A DNA stretch of 37,036 bases from Pseudoalteromonas luteoviolacea B = ATCC 29581 (GCA_000333235.1 CAPN01000033.1:1-37036), one strand, 5' to 3'; counted from the first letter of the stretch, positions 7,498 to 18,278 are shown. Notes: generated by a model from the sequence alone, not told the origin. Numbers and translations are program-made.

Positions 7498-8289
7498 TTA
7501 TAGGCTAGTTAAAGATAAAGATTTGCGTCTTGGCACAATCACGGGCGATTGATCTTGTGGCGCAGCAAGAATATCGACATGTGTACCGTATAGATCATGG
7601 ACTAACTGTGCTGAAATGACGGTTCTCGCTTCACCACATGCTTTAATGCTTCCAGAGTGGATAGCTAAAATACGGTCACAATAACGCGCAGCCATCGCAA
7701 GGTCGTGGATCACTAACACAACCGTTTTACCTAAGCGGCTGATGTGGGAAATTGATTCCATCACGTCGACTTGATGGCCAATATCCAGAGCGCTGGTGGG
7801 TTCATCGAGTAAGATCACTGGCGTGTCTTGGGCTAAGGTCATTCCTAACCACGCTTTTTGGCGTTGCCCACCTGAAAGCAATGCAATGTCTTTTTTGAGT
7901 AAAGGAGAGAGGTGCAACCGCTCAATAATGTCTTCTAATATCTGACTGTCTTGTTTTTGCCATTGTTGGAACCACGTTTGATGTGGATGGCGACCAAATC
8001 GCAGCAATTGTTCAACCGTTAAGCCTTTTGGCGCAAGAGGGTATTGAGGTAAATAGGCAACTTGTTTAGCCTTTTCACGACGATGACAAGTAGATAAGTC
8101 GCCTTGTTCGGTTTCGATATGCCCACTATGCGGACTGAGATGCCCAGCCATTAATTTGAGCAACGTAGACTTACCACAGCCATTTGGGCCAACGATTCCA
8201 AGTAATTGATTTGCGTTAGCGGTAAATTCGATGTTATTGAGCACATGCTGCTGTTGGTAATGAAAACTCAGTTCCTTACATGAAATCAT
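7498..8289 (-). CDS. Iron-siderophore ABC transporter ATPase (FecE/FhuC type)
   Basis: A complete ABC ATPase of 263 aa: Walker A GPNGCGKST, Q-loop in YLPQYP, signature LSGGQRQKAWLG, Walker B VILLDEPTSALD and switch His in VIHD. The RQ(K/R)AWLGM form after the signature is typical of the ferric-siderophore, haem and cobalamin importer group. It powers uptake through the two permeases encoded just upstream. Its ATG overlaps the permease stop by 4 bp (8286-8289). Confidence 0.92.
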   Translation of the reverse strand: MISCKELSFHYQQQHVLNNIEFTANANQLLGIVGPNGCGKSTLLKLMAGHLSPHSGHIETEQGDLSTCHRREKAKQVAYLPQYPLAPKGLTVEQLLRFGRHPHQTWFQQWQKQDSQILEDIIERLHLSPLLKKDIALLSGGQRQKAWLGMTLAQDTPVILLDEPTSALDIGHQVDVMESISHISRLGKTVVLVIHDLAMAARYCDRILAIHSGSIKACGEARTVISAQLVHDLYGTHVDILAAPQDQSPVIVPRRKSLSLTSL

Positions 8290-9350
8290 GTACGCCCCTT
8301 TAAACTGTCTTTAATGATGACCCAAAAAAGGAAAATTCCACCGACAATGCGGGTTAATATCCCAGTCGCTACCTCGGCGGGATTGGCTAAAAGTCGTACC
8401 AAGGTGTCGCTAACGAGCAATAAGATGGCCCCACATAACCCCGCGACCCAAATTGGGATTGATCGATGCCTAAGCAAGGATGACGCTAAAATGGGAGCAG
8501 CCATCGCAATGAACGCAATAGGCCCTGCAATGGCCGAGGACAAAGCAGTAATAACAACCGCCAAAATAAGAGTAAGTGCTTGCACTCGTTTAACCGGAAC
8601 ACCTAAACTTTGCGCTTGGATTGAACCAATACGAAGCACATTTAATTGGGTAACGAGATAGCTTAGTAAAGGAATCGCGCCAAACAATACACACAGAACG
8701 GCATAAGTGCTGGTCATACTTTGCCCGATGAAACTGCCCATGCTCCAAATGTAGATGCTAGAAATGTGAACTAAAGACTCGGTTGCCATTAAAAATTCTG
8801 TGATAGCACGCAACAAGGTACTAAAGCCTAACCCCATAACAATAAATGTATAACCTTGATGTTCGTGCTTGCGGCAAAACGCGTACAGCATCAACATAGC
8901 ACTAAGCGCACCAACAGGGGCTACCCACCATACGATCGCGGTTTGTGTAAATAACAACGAAACCAGTACCATCGCGAAAATAGCCCCTTCATTGACCCCG
9001 ACCATATCGGGAGTAGCAAGGCGATTGCGGATCAGGTTTTGTAATAATGAGCCGGCAATTCCCATACCAAGCCCTGCGGCAATCGCCGAGATCACACGAG
9101 GTAAGCGCAAATCCAAAACGAGAATTTGCTTCATGCGCGGCCCTTCTCCTAGTAGCGCATTACTAACCTCCAATAGGGTCAGAGTCGTTGACCCTACGCA
9201 GAGCGACCAAATTATGCACATAAATAACAGGCCTGTGAGCAATATGGACATCAAAAGAGGACGTTTGGCAACCAACCATGATGTATGGTGCAGGGTTAAG
9301 TAATAATGCTCTGTTGGAGTAAATAATGGTTTAAGTTTGTGTGGCTTCAT
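8286..9350 (-). CDS. FecCD-family permease, second subunit (FepG/FecD-like), 354 aa
   Basis: A very hydrophobic protein with the FecCD pattern: LRLPRVISAIAAGLGMGIAG, NRLATPDMVGVNEGA and the late GPIAFIAMAAP motif that contacts the ATPase. About nine or ten membrane segments are expected, which fits. The N-terminus carries about 30 extra soluble residues. It forms the inner-membrane channel with the permease encoded 15 bp upstream. A perfect 8-bp palindrome inside the gene (9174-9196) is described separately. Confidence 0.9.
   Translation of the reverse strand: MKPHKLKPLFTPTEHYYLTLHHTSWLVAKRPLLMSILLTGLLFMCIIWSLCVGSTTLTLLEVSNALLGEGPRMKQILVLDLRLPRVISAIAAGLGMGIAGSLLQNLIRNRLATPDMVGVNEGAIFAMVLVSLLFTQTAIVWWVAPVGALSAMLMLYAFCRKHEHQGYTFIVMGLGFSTLLRAITEFLMATESLVHISSIYIWSMGSFIGQSMTSTYAVLCVLFGAIPLLSYLVTQLNVLRIGSIQAQSLGVPVKRVQALTLILAVVITALSSAIAGPIAFIAMAAPILASSLLRHRSIPIWVAGLCGAILLLVSDTLVRLLANPAEVATGILTRIVGGIFLFWVIIKDSLKGRT
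9174..9196. repeat. REP-like palindrome inside the permease gene
   Basis: TAGGGTCA (9174-9181) and TGACCCTA (9189-9196) are perfect 8-bp arms around GAGTCGT. The 18-mer CCAATAGGGTCAGAGTCG at 9170-9187 recurs exactly at 11662-11679, in non-coding DNA of the same region. The copy here codes for ordinary FecCD residues (VGSTTLTL). Confidence 0.45.
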
Positions 9351-9365
9351 AACGTAGAACTACCC

Positions 9366-10457
9366 TTATTCTACTTGTATAGACAAGATTTTTTTGCTGT
9401 ATGAACCGGCAACCCACATAAGGGCAGGACCGCCAACGAAGGCAAGTAGAACACCGCTTGGTAGTTCAAAAGGTTGGATTAGAATACGAGCAAGAATGTC
9501 GGCGATAAGAATAAATACCCCGCCAAAAAGCGCCGAAAGTACAGTTTGTTGGTAAAGTTTAGCAGGGTAAAAACAGCGTGCGTAAAACGCTGCCAAAAAG
9601 CCGACAAAGCCAATCGGACCGGCTATTGCAATGGCGCAAGCGGTAAAGCAGGTAGAACAGACGAGTACTCCTAATCTACAGTAACTGCTATTAACTCCGA
9701 GGCTTTGCGCTTGTGTATCGCCAAATTGTAAAAGGCGCAATGAAGGTAATAGCCAAACAGTAAGGGCACATGCCAAGGCAAAACAGGGCAAGGCTGTATA
9801 GATAGCTTGACTATCGGCCGAGGCAAGTGAACCTAAGTTCCAGTAACGAAACTGATCCAGTACCACTTGATCTGCTAACAATAGATAGTTTGCAAGTCCA
9901 CCAAAAGTAGCCGACATCGCAACACCCAATAAAATAAGTCGAAGAGGGTGTTGCTGACCAAGCCACTGCGCCATCCCTAGTACGATAAAATTGCCAAATA
10001 ATGCGCCTGCTCCAGCCCAGTACAACATACTTAAACTGGACTCAACCGAAAAATACGTCATGCCCACGACGAGTGAAAAAACGGCTCCACTGTTTACACC
10101 CAGTAACCCGGGCTCAGCTAAAGGGTTACGAGTAGCGTGTTGTAATAACGTAGCTGAAAGCGCCATGCCAATACCCACTATCAGCGCAACCCATACCCTT
10201 GGAATACGCAAAGTGTCCATCATCATACGTAATTGCTCATCGCTGTCGTCGAGAGAAAAACCAAGGGCGTAACGCAGGCTGTCGAGGTAGCTGATTTGGC
10301 TAGGTCCAGTCGCTAGGCTCAATGTCATTAATAACACTAGCGTTATCAACAGAGCAACAATCAACCAAGTAAAACGAGTGGTCTGTGGTTGCGTGCTGAG
10401 CAACTTGGCTTCATTGATCATCGACACGAGTGTGAAATTCCTTCTATCAACTAACAC
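9366..10457 (-). CDS. FecCD-family permease, first subunit (FepD/FecC-like), 363 aa
   Basis: It has the FecCD hallmarks LRIPRVWVALIVGIGMALSA, RNPLAEPGLLGVNSGAV and GPIGFVGFLAAF, with many membrane helices. First gene of the leftward permease-permease-ATPase operon, reading away from the binding-protein gene across the Fur-box-like site. The start is uncertain: GTG 10457 gives 363 aa, while GTG 10424 or ATG 10421 sit downstream of an AGAAGGA sequence and would shorten the N-terminus by 11-12 residues. Substrate is probably a ferric siderophore; no TonB-dependent receptor lies in the window. Confidence 0.9.
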   Translation of the reverse strand: MLVDRRNFTLVSMINEAKLLSTQPQTTRFTWLIVALLITLVLLMTLSLATGPSQISYLDSLRYALGFSLDDSDEQLRMMMDTLRIPRVWVALIVGIGMALSATLLQHATRNPLAEPGLLGVNSGAVFSLVVGMTYFSVESSLSMLYWAGAGALFGNFIVLGMAQWLGQQHPLRLILLGVAMSATFGGLANYLLLADQVVLDQFRYWNLGSLASADSQAIYTALPCFALACALTVWLLPSLRLLQFGDTQAQSLGVNSSYCRLGVLVCSTCFTACAIAIAGPIGFVGFLAAFYARCFYPAKLYQQTVLSALFGGVFILIADILARILIQPFELPSGVLLAFVGGPALMWVAGSYSKKILSIQVE

Positions 10458-10506
10458 AAAGGGCTAGATAAAACAGGGACAAAGTATATACAATACCTGG
10501 TGCAAA

Positions 10507-10521
10507 TGAAAATAGTTATCA
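10507..10521. promoter_or_regulatory. Fur-box-like operator
   Basis: TGAAAATAGTTATCA matches the 15-bp Fur inverted repeat TGATAATGATTATCA at 12 of 15 positions. It lies between the divergent permease operon and the binding-protein gene. Iron repression of both directions through Fur is therefore the likely control. Confidence 0.65.
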
Positions 10522-10594
10522 GTGTAATTTAATTTACAAGCAAGCATACATTGCACTTTTTAATTGAATTACCGATTTATAGAAGGAATTGAGC

Positions 10595-11575
10595 ATGATT
10601 AAGCTAATCTTTGGCGCGATATTCGCGTTACTCTCGTTAAGTTTTCACTGTGTTGCAGTTGAAGGCCAAACACGGGTTGTAGAAGACGCGTTTGGTAAGA
10701 AAATCACCGTACCCGAAAATCCTAAGCGCATCGTGGTACTCAGTGAAATTGATTTAGATTCAACGCTCGCGCTTGGTATCATTCCGGTTGGCAGTGTGAA
10801 TGGCCGAGGGCAACCACGCTTTCCTTATTACCTTGAAAACCACCCACTACTTGGCTCGAGTGTCAAAGCTATTCCATCGGTTGGTGAGCTAGGCCAACCA
10901 AACCTTGAAGTCATATTGGCACTGGAACCAGATTTGATCTTGACCATGCCAAACCGAGAAGAAGTACTGCAAGTGCTGAGCGAAATTGCGCCAACGGTTG
11001 TGACCTTTTCGCGCCATGATGATTGGAAAACGACCCTAAGGCGTATTGGCGAGATACTTGGTCGCCAAGTTCAAGCGAGCAAACTAGTTGATGAATACCA
11101 ATCGCTCATTGCTACTAGTAAAATTAAACTTAACGGTGTCGCTGGGCAAAGTGTCAGTTTAGTCCGTTGGAACCCAAAAGGGCCTGCATTTATGTATCGT
11201 GATTCGTTTGCGAGTGAAATTTTACGTGATGTTGGCTTAGTTCGTCCCGTACATCAACAAACGGAAGGTCCTCATCATTCATTGCCACTGAGTCTAGAAG
11301 CGTTAGATCAAATCGACGCAGATTGGCTTTTAGTTGGCACTTTAACACCACGTGGCGAAGCGACCGAAGCGCTAAAACAAGCCGGCACTACACCCACATT
11401 CTTAGCACTAGATGCAGTGAAAAAAGGCCACTTTTTTGCAGTCGATGGCACGCTTTGGACGTCTGTTGGTGGCCCAATCGCTGCACAACAGGTTGTCCAT
11501 GAAGCCCTACAGATTTTAGTGCATCGCGCCGCACCTAAAAGTGACTTTCAGGTAACGACCACTACAGCAAAATAA
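10595..11575 (+). CDS. Periplasmic iron-siderophore binding protein
   Basis: A cleavable signal peptide (MIKLIFGAIFALLSLSFHCVA) is followed by a class III periplasmic binding protein: VEDAFGKKITVPENPKRIVVLS, LDSTLALGIIPVG, VGELGQPNLEVILALEPDLIL and the C-lobe with FLALDAVKKGHFFAVDG. This is the FepB/FecB/FatB group that hands ferric siderophores to FecCD permeases. ATG 10595 is chosen over TTG 10589 because AAGGA lies seven bases before it. It is divergent from the permease-ATPase genes and shares the Fur-like site with them; a strong terminator follows. Confidence 0.9.
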   Translation: MIKLIFGAIFALLSLSFHCVAVEGQTRVVEDAFGKKITVPENPKRIVVLSEIDLDSTLALGIIPVGSVNGRGQPRFPYYLENHPLLGSSVKAIPSVGELGQPNLEVILALEPDLILTMPNREEVLQVLSEIAPTVVTFSRHDDWKTTLRRIGEILGRQVQASKLVDEYQSLIATSKIKLNGVAGQSVSLVRWNPKGPAFMYRDSFASEILRDVGLVRPVHQQTEGPHHSLPLSLEALDQIDADWLLVGTLTPRGEATEALKQAGTTPTFLALDAVKKGHFFAVDGTLWTSVGGPIAAQQVVHEALQILVHRAAPKSDFQVTTTTAK

Positions 11576-11624
11576 AGTAAACCTGTTTCGTTATGTGGCG
11601 AATCACCGAGTTAGCCGGGTCGCG

Positions 11625-11650
11625 AAAAAGCAGCGATTTCGCTGCTTTTT
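11625..11650. terminator. Perfect rho-independent terminator
   Basis: AAAAAGCAGCGA and TCGCTGCTTTTT form a perfect 12-bp stem with a TT loop. It ends the binding-protein transcript and isolates it from the deoC region. Confidence 0.9.
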
Positions 11651-11660
11651 AATCTGTAAC

Positions 11661-11685
11661 ACCAATAGGGTCAGAGTCGATTGGT
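11661..11685. repeat. Second copy of the REP-like 18-mer
   Basis: The 18-mer CCAATAGGGTCAGAGTCG (11662-11679) is identical to 9170-9187. Here the outer bases ACCAAT (11661-11666) and ATTGGT (11680-11685) form the palindrome, rather than the GGGTCA arms. Confidence 0.45.
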
Positions 11686-11703
11686 TATGTTTTGCACTTG
11701 TTA

Positions 11704-11845
11704 CGCTAGCAAAGGTTGAGTAGTGGCTGATTTTGCTCATTACAACCTTATTTTAAATGAAAATGTTCCAGTCATGCCGGACACGCAAAGTGCTTTGCGA
11801 TTTATTCTTTGCGCTAGCGCAATGTCTAAGTTTGTTTCGCTAGCT
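11704..11845. promoter_or_regulatory. Palindrome cluster upstream of deoC
   Basis: CGCTAGC occurs three times (11704-11710, 11813-11819, 11839-11845). The middle copy is the centre of the perfect 14-bp palindrome TTGCGCTAGCGCAA. Just before it is CGCAAAG-TG-CTTTGCG (11795-11810 region). These look like operators, possibly for a LacI-family or other nucleoside-pathway repressor. The spacing does not fit the PurR consensus and no DeoR box is apparent. Confidence 0.4.
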
Positions 11846-11922
11846 CATGGGGTGAAAATGAGTTTATACTGACCTTGGTTTAAATGGATTTGAATTACTA
11901 ACGAGTTTGGTAAGTCTTCAAG

Positions 11923-12055
11923 GAACCAAGTCCACTCATGTTCTTAGAACACTTGAGTGGGATGAACGGATCTCGGTGTGGTCGCGCTGCTTTAATCATG
12001 ATTAGGCGCACAACTTGGATATATTCAGGCTCGTTGCCTGTCCCCTTCACGGTTC
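11923..12055 (+). ncRNA. Candidate structured leader RNA of deoC (riboswitch-like)
   Basis: CCAAGT (11926-11931) pairs with ACTTGG (12013-12018) as a closing helix. CCACTCA/TGAGTGG (11932-11938 with 11954-11960) stacks directly on it, with an inner GTTC/GAAC. A third arm runs from TGTG (11977-11980) to CACA (12009-12012), with GCG pairing and TAAT/ATTA inside. This makes a three-way junction. A further hairpin CAGGC/GCCTG lies at 12026-12040. GAACC (11923-11927) could instead pair with GGTTC (12051-12055), giving an alternative fold about 25 bases before the deoC ribosome binding site. No known riboswitch consensus was recognised. Confidence 0.4.
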
Positions 12056-12088
12056 TGGGATCATTCTTTTCATATAATGGAGAAAAGT

Positions 12089-12853
12089 ATGTCCTTCAAC
12101 AATTTGTCTTTAAAACACGCGGCGTTAAAAACGCTTGAGTGTATGGATCTGACGTCATTAAATCTAGACGATAACCAAGAAATAATCGCGGCGCTGTGTG
12201 CTAAAGCAAACAGTGAGTTTGGTCAGGTTGCTGCGCTTTGTGTGTATCCACAATTTATTCCCTACGCGAAAGCCCACGCCAACGTAAAAATAGCGACGGT
12301 GACGAACTTCCCTGCGGGTAATGCCGATGTAGCTGCCGCAATTCAGGAAACTCGCGACGCAGTGGCACTAGGTGCTGATGAGGTGGATGTGGTGTTCCCT
12401 TATCGAGCTTTACTGATTGGTGATGAGCAAGTGGGCTTTGACTTAGTGGCAGAGTGTAAAGCGCAGTGCCTTGGTAAAGCGAAACTCAAAGTTATTATTG
12501 AGTCAGGTGAACTGGGCAATGCAAACTGGATTGCGAAGGCCAGTGAAATTGCAATTGCAGCAGGTGCCGACTTTATCAAAACGAGTACTGGAAAAGTCCC
12601 CGTCAATGCCACACTAGAAGCGGCGCGCGTCATGCTAACGTGTATTCGGAACAGTGGTAAGCAGGTTGGCTTTAAGGCCGCAGGTGGCGTGAAAAATGTA
12701 GCACAAGCAAAAGCCTATCTCACGCTAGCAGCCGACATTATGGGTGAAGCTTGGGTCACACCTGAGCATTTTCGCTTTGGTGCGTCAGGATTACTCGGTG
12801 ATGTTTTAGCCGTCTTAAATGATGAAGTGACAGACAACATCACGGGGTATTAA
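12089..12853 (+). CDS. deoC: Deoxyribose-phosphate aldolase
   Basis: Class I aldolase of 254 aa that splits 2-deoxyribose 5-phosphate into acetaldehyde and glyceraldehyde 3-phosphate in the cytoplasm. The Schiff-base lysine is in FIKTSTGK, the second catalytic lysine is in VGFKAAGG, and VTNFPAGN and [12 protein letters not shown] match the E. coli enzyme closely. ATG 12089 is preferred to ATG 12077, because GGAG lies about six bases before it and the shorter N-terminus matches the family. It forms a two-gene operon with deoD, 2 bp apart, behind a long structured leader. Confidence 0.96.
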   Translation: MSFNNLSLKHAALKTLECMDLTSLNLDDNQEIIAALCAKANSEFGQVAALCVYPQFIPYAKAHANVKIATVTNFPAGNADVAAAIQETRDAVALGADEVDVVFPYRALLIGDEQVGFDLVAECKAQCLGKAKLKVIIESGELGNANWIAKASEIAIAAGADFIKTSTGKVPVNATLEAARVMLTCIRNSGKQVGFKAAGGVKNVAQAKAYLTLAADIMGEAWVTPEHFRFGASGLLGDVLAVLNDEVTDNITGY

Positions 12854-12855
12854 GC

Positions 12856-13563
12856 ATGGCGACAATTCACATTAATGCCAAACCGGGAGACTATGCTTCT
12901 ACCGTGTTGCTTCCAGGCGATCCTTTACGTGCAAAATTTATCGCTGAGCATTTTTTAACAGACGTAAAGCAAGTTAATGATGTACGCAACATGCTTGGTT
13001 TTACAGGATATTATGGTAACAAACGAGTGTCTGTGATGGGCACTGGTATGGGGATCCCAAGTTGTAGTCTATATGCGATAGAGCTCATTACTCAGTTTGG
13101 TGTGAAGAATCTTATTCGCGTTGGCAGTTGTGGCACAGTGCAAGACAATATTGCAATCGGTGACATCATTGTAGCGATGGGGGCGTCCACCGATTCTAAT
13201 GTCAATCGGCAACGTTTTATGCAGCATGATTTTGCCGCATTAGCTGACTTTTCATTGCTCCAGCGGGTTGTTGAGCGCGCGACTAAACACGAAACCCCGA
13301 TCCGCGTGGGGAATGTGTTTTCATCGGATCTGTTTTATACCCCAACGCCAGAGATATTCTCGACGCTAAAATCGATGGGGGTCCTTGGCATCGAAATGGA
13401 AGCGGCTGGGCTGTATGGAGTAGCTGCGCAGTATCAAGCACGAGCACTTACTTTGCTTACGGTGTCCGATCATATTACCAAGCAGCTACATGCCAGTAGT
13501 CTTGAACGAGAAACGTCTTTCACCCAGATGATCACGCTTGCGCTTGATAGTGTGATTGATTAA
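12856..13563 (+). CDS. deoD: Purine nucleoside phosphorylase (hexameric, DeoD type)
   Basis: 235 aa, collinear with E. coli DeoD: HINAKPGDYASTVLLPGDPLRAKFIA, MGTGMGIPSCS, RVGSCGTV, GIEMEAAGLYGVAA and the catalytic Asp in TVSDHI. It phosphorolyses purine (deoxy)nucleosides to base plus (deoxy)ribose 1-phosphate. With deoC this forms the deoxynucleoside catabolism route. Phosphopentomutase (deoB) and thymidine phosphorylase (deoA) are not in the window. Confidence 0.96.
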   Translation: MATIHINAKPGDYASTVLLPGDPLRAKFIAEHFLTDVKQVNDVRNMLGFTGYYGNKRVSVMGTGMGIPSCSLYAIELITQFGVKNLIRVGSCGTVQDNIAIGDIIVAMGASTDSNVNRQRFMQHDFAALADFSLLQRVVERATKHETPIRVGNVFSSDLFYTPTPEIFSTLKSMGVLGIEMEAAGLYGVAAQYQARALTLLTVSDHITKQLHASSLERETSFTQMITLALDSVID

Positions 13564-13597
13564 AAGGTAATAAACACCTGATTTTAAATCATATTTT

Positions 13598-13630
13598 AAA
13601 AAGCGTGGGGTGCAAGCCTACGCTTTTTTT
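13598..13630 (+). terminator. Terminator after deoD
   Basis: AAAAAGCGT (13598-13606) pairs with ACGCTTTTT (13620-13628), followed by more Ts. It closes the deoC-deoD operon. Confidence 0.85.
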
Positions 13631-13737
13631 GTACCTCAATTCTAATGATAAAAGAGTATTTGCTCTAAAGGGGATTGCGATTTAAAAATTTTGGCGTACA
13701 CTTGTGCGCTGAATTGGCTTACAGGTGTACGCTGAAA

Positions 13738-14781
13738 ATGAAAAAACGAGATCGAATAACGAAGTGGCTTTTCCATCATGAGACTGCGGCCGGTTACTGG
13801 GAGCCGCTGATCCAACTTGTGAAACCCGCTTGGCGCGCTGGTTTTTATCGCGCAAAAGTGGTGAGTATTGAGTCGGTGCATGCCGATTATTTAGAGCTTT
13901 GGCTTGAGCCAGAAGCCGCTTGGCCAAACCATGTAGCTGGGCAACATATTGAATTAACAGTAGAACTCGATGGTCGATTGCAAACGCGAGTGTTTACGCT
14001 TGCTTGCGCAGGCAATCAGTTTGCACCTTCTCGTGTGGTTCGTTTATTCATCCGGTGTCATGAACTTGGGCGATTTACCAGTAAATTACTCAGGCAATTA
14101 AAGCCCAAGCAGTGGGTCAATGTGTCGGCACCTAAAGGCGAATTTGCGTTTGAGACGGAGATGCAGGGTGAACAATTTATGGTCGCTGGTGGCTCTGGGA
14201 TCACGCCATTTTTAGCGATGTTGCATCAGTATTTACCCATTTACGATAAGCCTATTGTGCTATTTCATATTGCGAAGTCAGGGGCCCACATTGTGGCGAA
14301 AGAGCTCGCGTCTTTGGCAGCGCGTTATTCTCATTTTCGGTATGAGTTATTGACTCGAAATGAGTTGGCGATCATCGAAACCAGTATGTTGGCGTATCAG
14401 CCAAGTGCAATTTATTGCTGCGGACCGGCAGGGTTAATGCAACATGTTAAACACTTAGCGCAACGTATAGAGGCTCGATTTGTGCAAGAGTCGTTTGGTT
14501 TATTTGCATTTACTCTAGGTGAAGCTGCGGCTAACCATCGAGTGGTGTTTTCTGATAAGGCGCTTCTGGTGAATAATCAGCAGTCATTACTTAATCAATT
14601 TGAGCAAGCGCAGCTGCCGGTAGTTCGTGGCTGCGGTATGGGGATCTGCCATCAGTGTCAGTGCGTTAAAAAGCAAGGGGTTGTTCGAGATATACGGACC
14701 GGGGAGATTTCGGATAGTGGTGAGTCGTTAATTCAGTTATGTGTTTCACAAGCAGTCAGTGATTTGGAGTTAGTACCATGA
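13738..14781 (+). CDS. Ferredoxin-type flavin oxidoreductase (desaturase electron donor)
   Basis: A ferredoxin-NADP reductase fold with a C-terminal [2Fe-2S] ferredoxin domain, 347 aa. The FAD motif is RVFTLACA, the nucleotide motif is VAGGSGITPFLAML, and the iron-sulphur cysteines form CGMGICHQC plus a later Cys in IQLCVSQ. It should pass electrons from NAD(P)H to the membrane desaturase, with which it overlaps by 4 bp (ATGA). The pairing resembles the Rv3230c/DesA3 system of Mycobacterium. ATG 13738 is used because the longer TTG frame (13675) adds residues unlike the family. Confidence 0.88.
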   Translation: MKKRDRITKWLFHHETAAGYWEPLIQLVKPAWRAGFYRAKVVSIESVHADYLELWLEPEAAWPNHVAGQHIELTVELDGRLQTRVFTLACAGNQFAPSRVVRLFIRCHELGRFTSKLLRQLKPKQWVNVSAPKGEFAFETEMQGEQFMVAGGSGITPFLAMLHQYLPIYDKPIVLFHIAKSGAHIVAKELASLAARYSHFRYELLTRNELAIIETSMLAYQPSAIYCCGPAGLMQHVKHLAQRIEARFVQESFGLFAFTLGEAAANHRVVFSDKALLVNNQQSLLNQFEQAQLPVVRGCGMGICHQCQCVKKQGVVRDIRTGEISDSGESLIQLCVSQAVSDLELVP

Positions 14782-15833
14782 TGAACGAACAACAACTTGC
14801 TAATTTCGCCGCTGAACTTGACACCATTAAAGCACAAACGTTAGCGAAAGTTGGTCAATTAGATGCTGATCACATACGTCGAGTCGTGCGCTTGCAGCGA
14901 GTGTGTGAATGGAGTGGGCGTGCTTTGCTGATTGTGGGTTTTTGGTTCCCTTGGTGTTGGGTGGTCGGTGTGTTAGCGCTCGCTATTGGAAAAATCCTCG
15001 ACAACATGGAGATCGGCCATAATGTCATGCATGGTCAATATGATTGGATGAACGATAAGCAACTTAATTCTAAACGCTATGAATGGGATATTGCCTGTGA
15101 TGGCAGCAGTTGGAACCGTGTGCATAATTATGAACATCACACTTATACGAATATCATCGGGAAAGATCGCGATTTTGGTTATGGTTTGCTGCGTTTATCG
15201 AATGATTTTAAGTGGCGTGTAAAAAACCTCTGGCAGTTAATGACGTACTTTTTGCTGAGCGTACTTTTTCAGTGGGGAGTGTCTTATCATGAGCTGGCCG
15301 CAGAGCGTGTATTTGTGGGGAAAAAGAATGCGAAGCGTCAAGGTAAAGTGTCGCATCAAGAATTAAAGGCACGTTTTTTCAGTAAAGGTGCTCGACAGCT
15401 GATAAAAGATTACATGCTGTTTCCCCTTTTAGCAGGGCCTGCGTGGCTCTCGGTGTTAAGTGGTAATTTACTGGCCAATCTGCTGCGTAACTTATGGACG
15501 TCGACGATCATATTTTGTGGTCATTTTACCGGTGACGTGCAAACATTTAATTCAGAGGACTGCAAAAATGAATCGCAAGGGCAATGGTATTATCGCCAAG
15601 CACTTGGATCTTCGAATTTACAAGGGCGTAAATGGTTTCACGTGATGACCGGACACTTAAGTTGCCAAATTGAACATCATTTATTTCCTGATCTACCATC
15701 ATCACGTTATCAAGAAGTTGCAAAGCACGTTCAACAGGTGTTTGCAAAGTATGGTGTGCCTTACAACACGGGTTCCTTTTGGCGGCAGTACACATCGGTT
15801 TTAAAACGTATCGTTCGTTATTCATTTCCGTAG
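14778..15833 (+). CDS. Membrane fatty acid desaturase (DesA3-like)
   Basis: A di-iron membrane desaturase of 351 aa with three histidine boxes: HNVMH near 82, HNYEHH near 118 and QIEHH near 297. It has two hydrophobic segments near 52-75 and a further hydrophobic region around 155-175 and 215-240. It introduces a double bond into an acyl chain. Position and substrate (acyl-CoA or lipid) cannot be read from sequence, though similarity in style to DesA3 suggests Delta-9. Co-translated with its reductase. The start may be ATG 14778 or ATG 14781. Confidence 0.9.
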   Translation: MMNEQQLANFAAELDTIKAQTLAKVGQLDADHIRRVVRLQRVCEWSGRALLIVGFWFPWCWVVGVLALAIGKILDNMEIGHNVMHGQYDWMNDKQLNSKRYEWDIACDGSSWNRVHNYEHHTYTNIIGKDRDFGYGLLRLSNDFKWRVKNLWQLMTYFLLSVLFQWGVSYHELAAERVFVGKKNAKRQGKVSHQELKARFFSKGARQLIKDYMLFPLLAGPAWLSVLSGNLLANLLRNLWTSTIIFCGHFTGDVQTFNSEDCKNESQGQWYYRQALGSSNLQGRKWFHVMTGHLSCQIEHHLFPDLPSSRYQEVAKHVQQVFAKYGVPYNTGSFWRQYTSVLKRIVRYSFP

Positions 15834-15861
15834 TAGATGCGTATTGCTTAGTAGAAAAAAT

Positions 15862-15886
15862 CTTAAAAAGGGAGCTGTTGCTCCCC
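15862..15886 (-). terminator. katG terminator
   Basis: GGGAGC-TGTT-GCTCCC (15870-15885) is a perfect stem. Ts follow only on the minus strand, so it terminates the leftward katG transcript. Confidence 0.75.
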
Positions 15887-15910
15887 GTGAGTTGACGTTA
15901 GTCATCTTCG

Positions 15911-18121
<2,211 letters not shown>

Positions 18122-18278
18122 TTACTCCGTTTGTTTTTAAGTTGAGCATACTGTATTGGTTATCTATTAACTTAGACTATAAGTGCGAAAAGCGAGCAAA
18201 TAAAACCACTTGTTTCGATGAAATTGATTGAAAAAATCAATTGATTCTGAGGGCAACGTTTCGCTATTTACGATTGTG

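Noticed and set aside
11795..11810. PurR box
   Set aside because: The arms are shifted by one base from the PurR consensus, so the half sites do not line up.
11938..12138. 66-aa rightward ORF upstream of deoC
   Set aside because: It overlaps the structured leader and the start of deoC in another frame and has no recognisable features.
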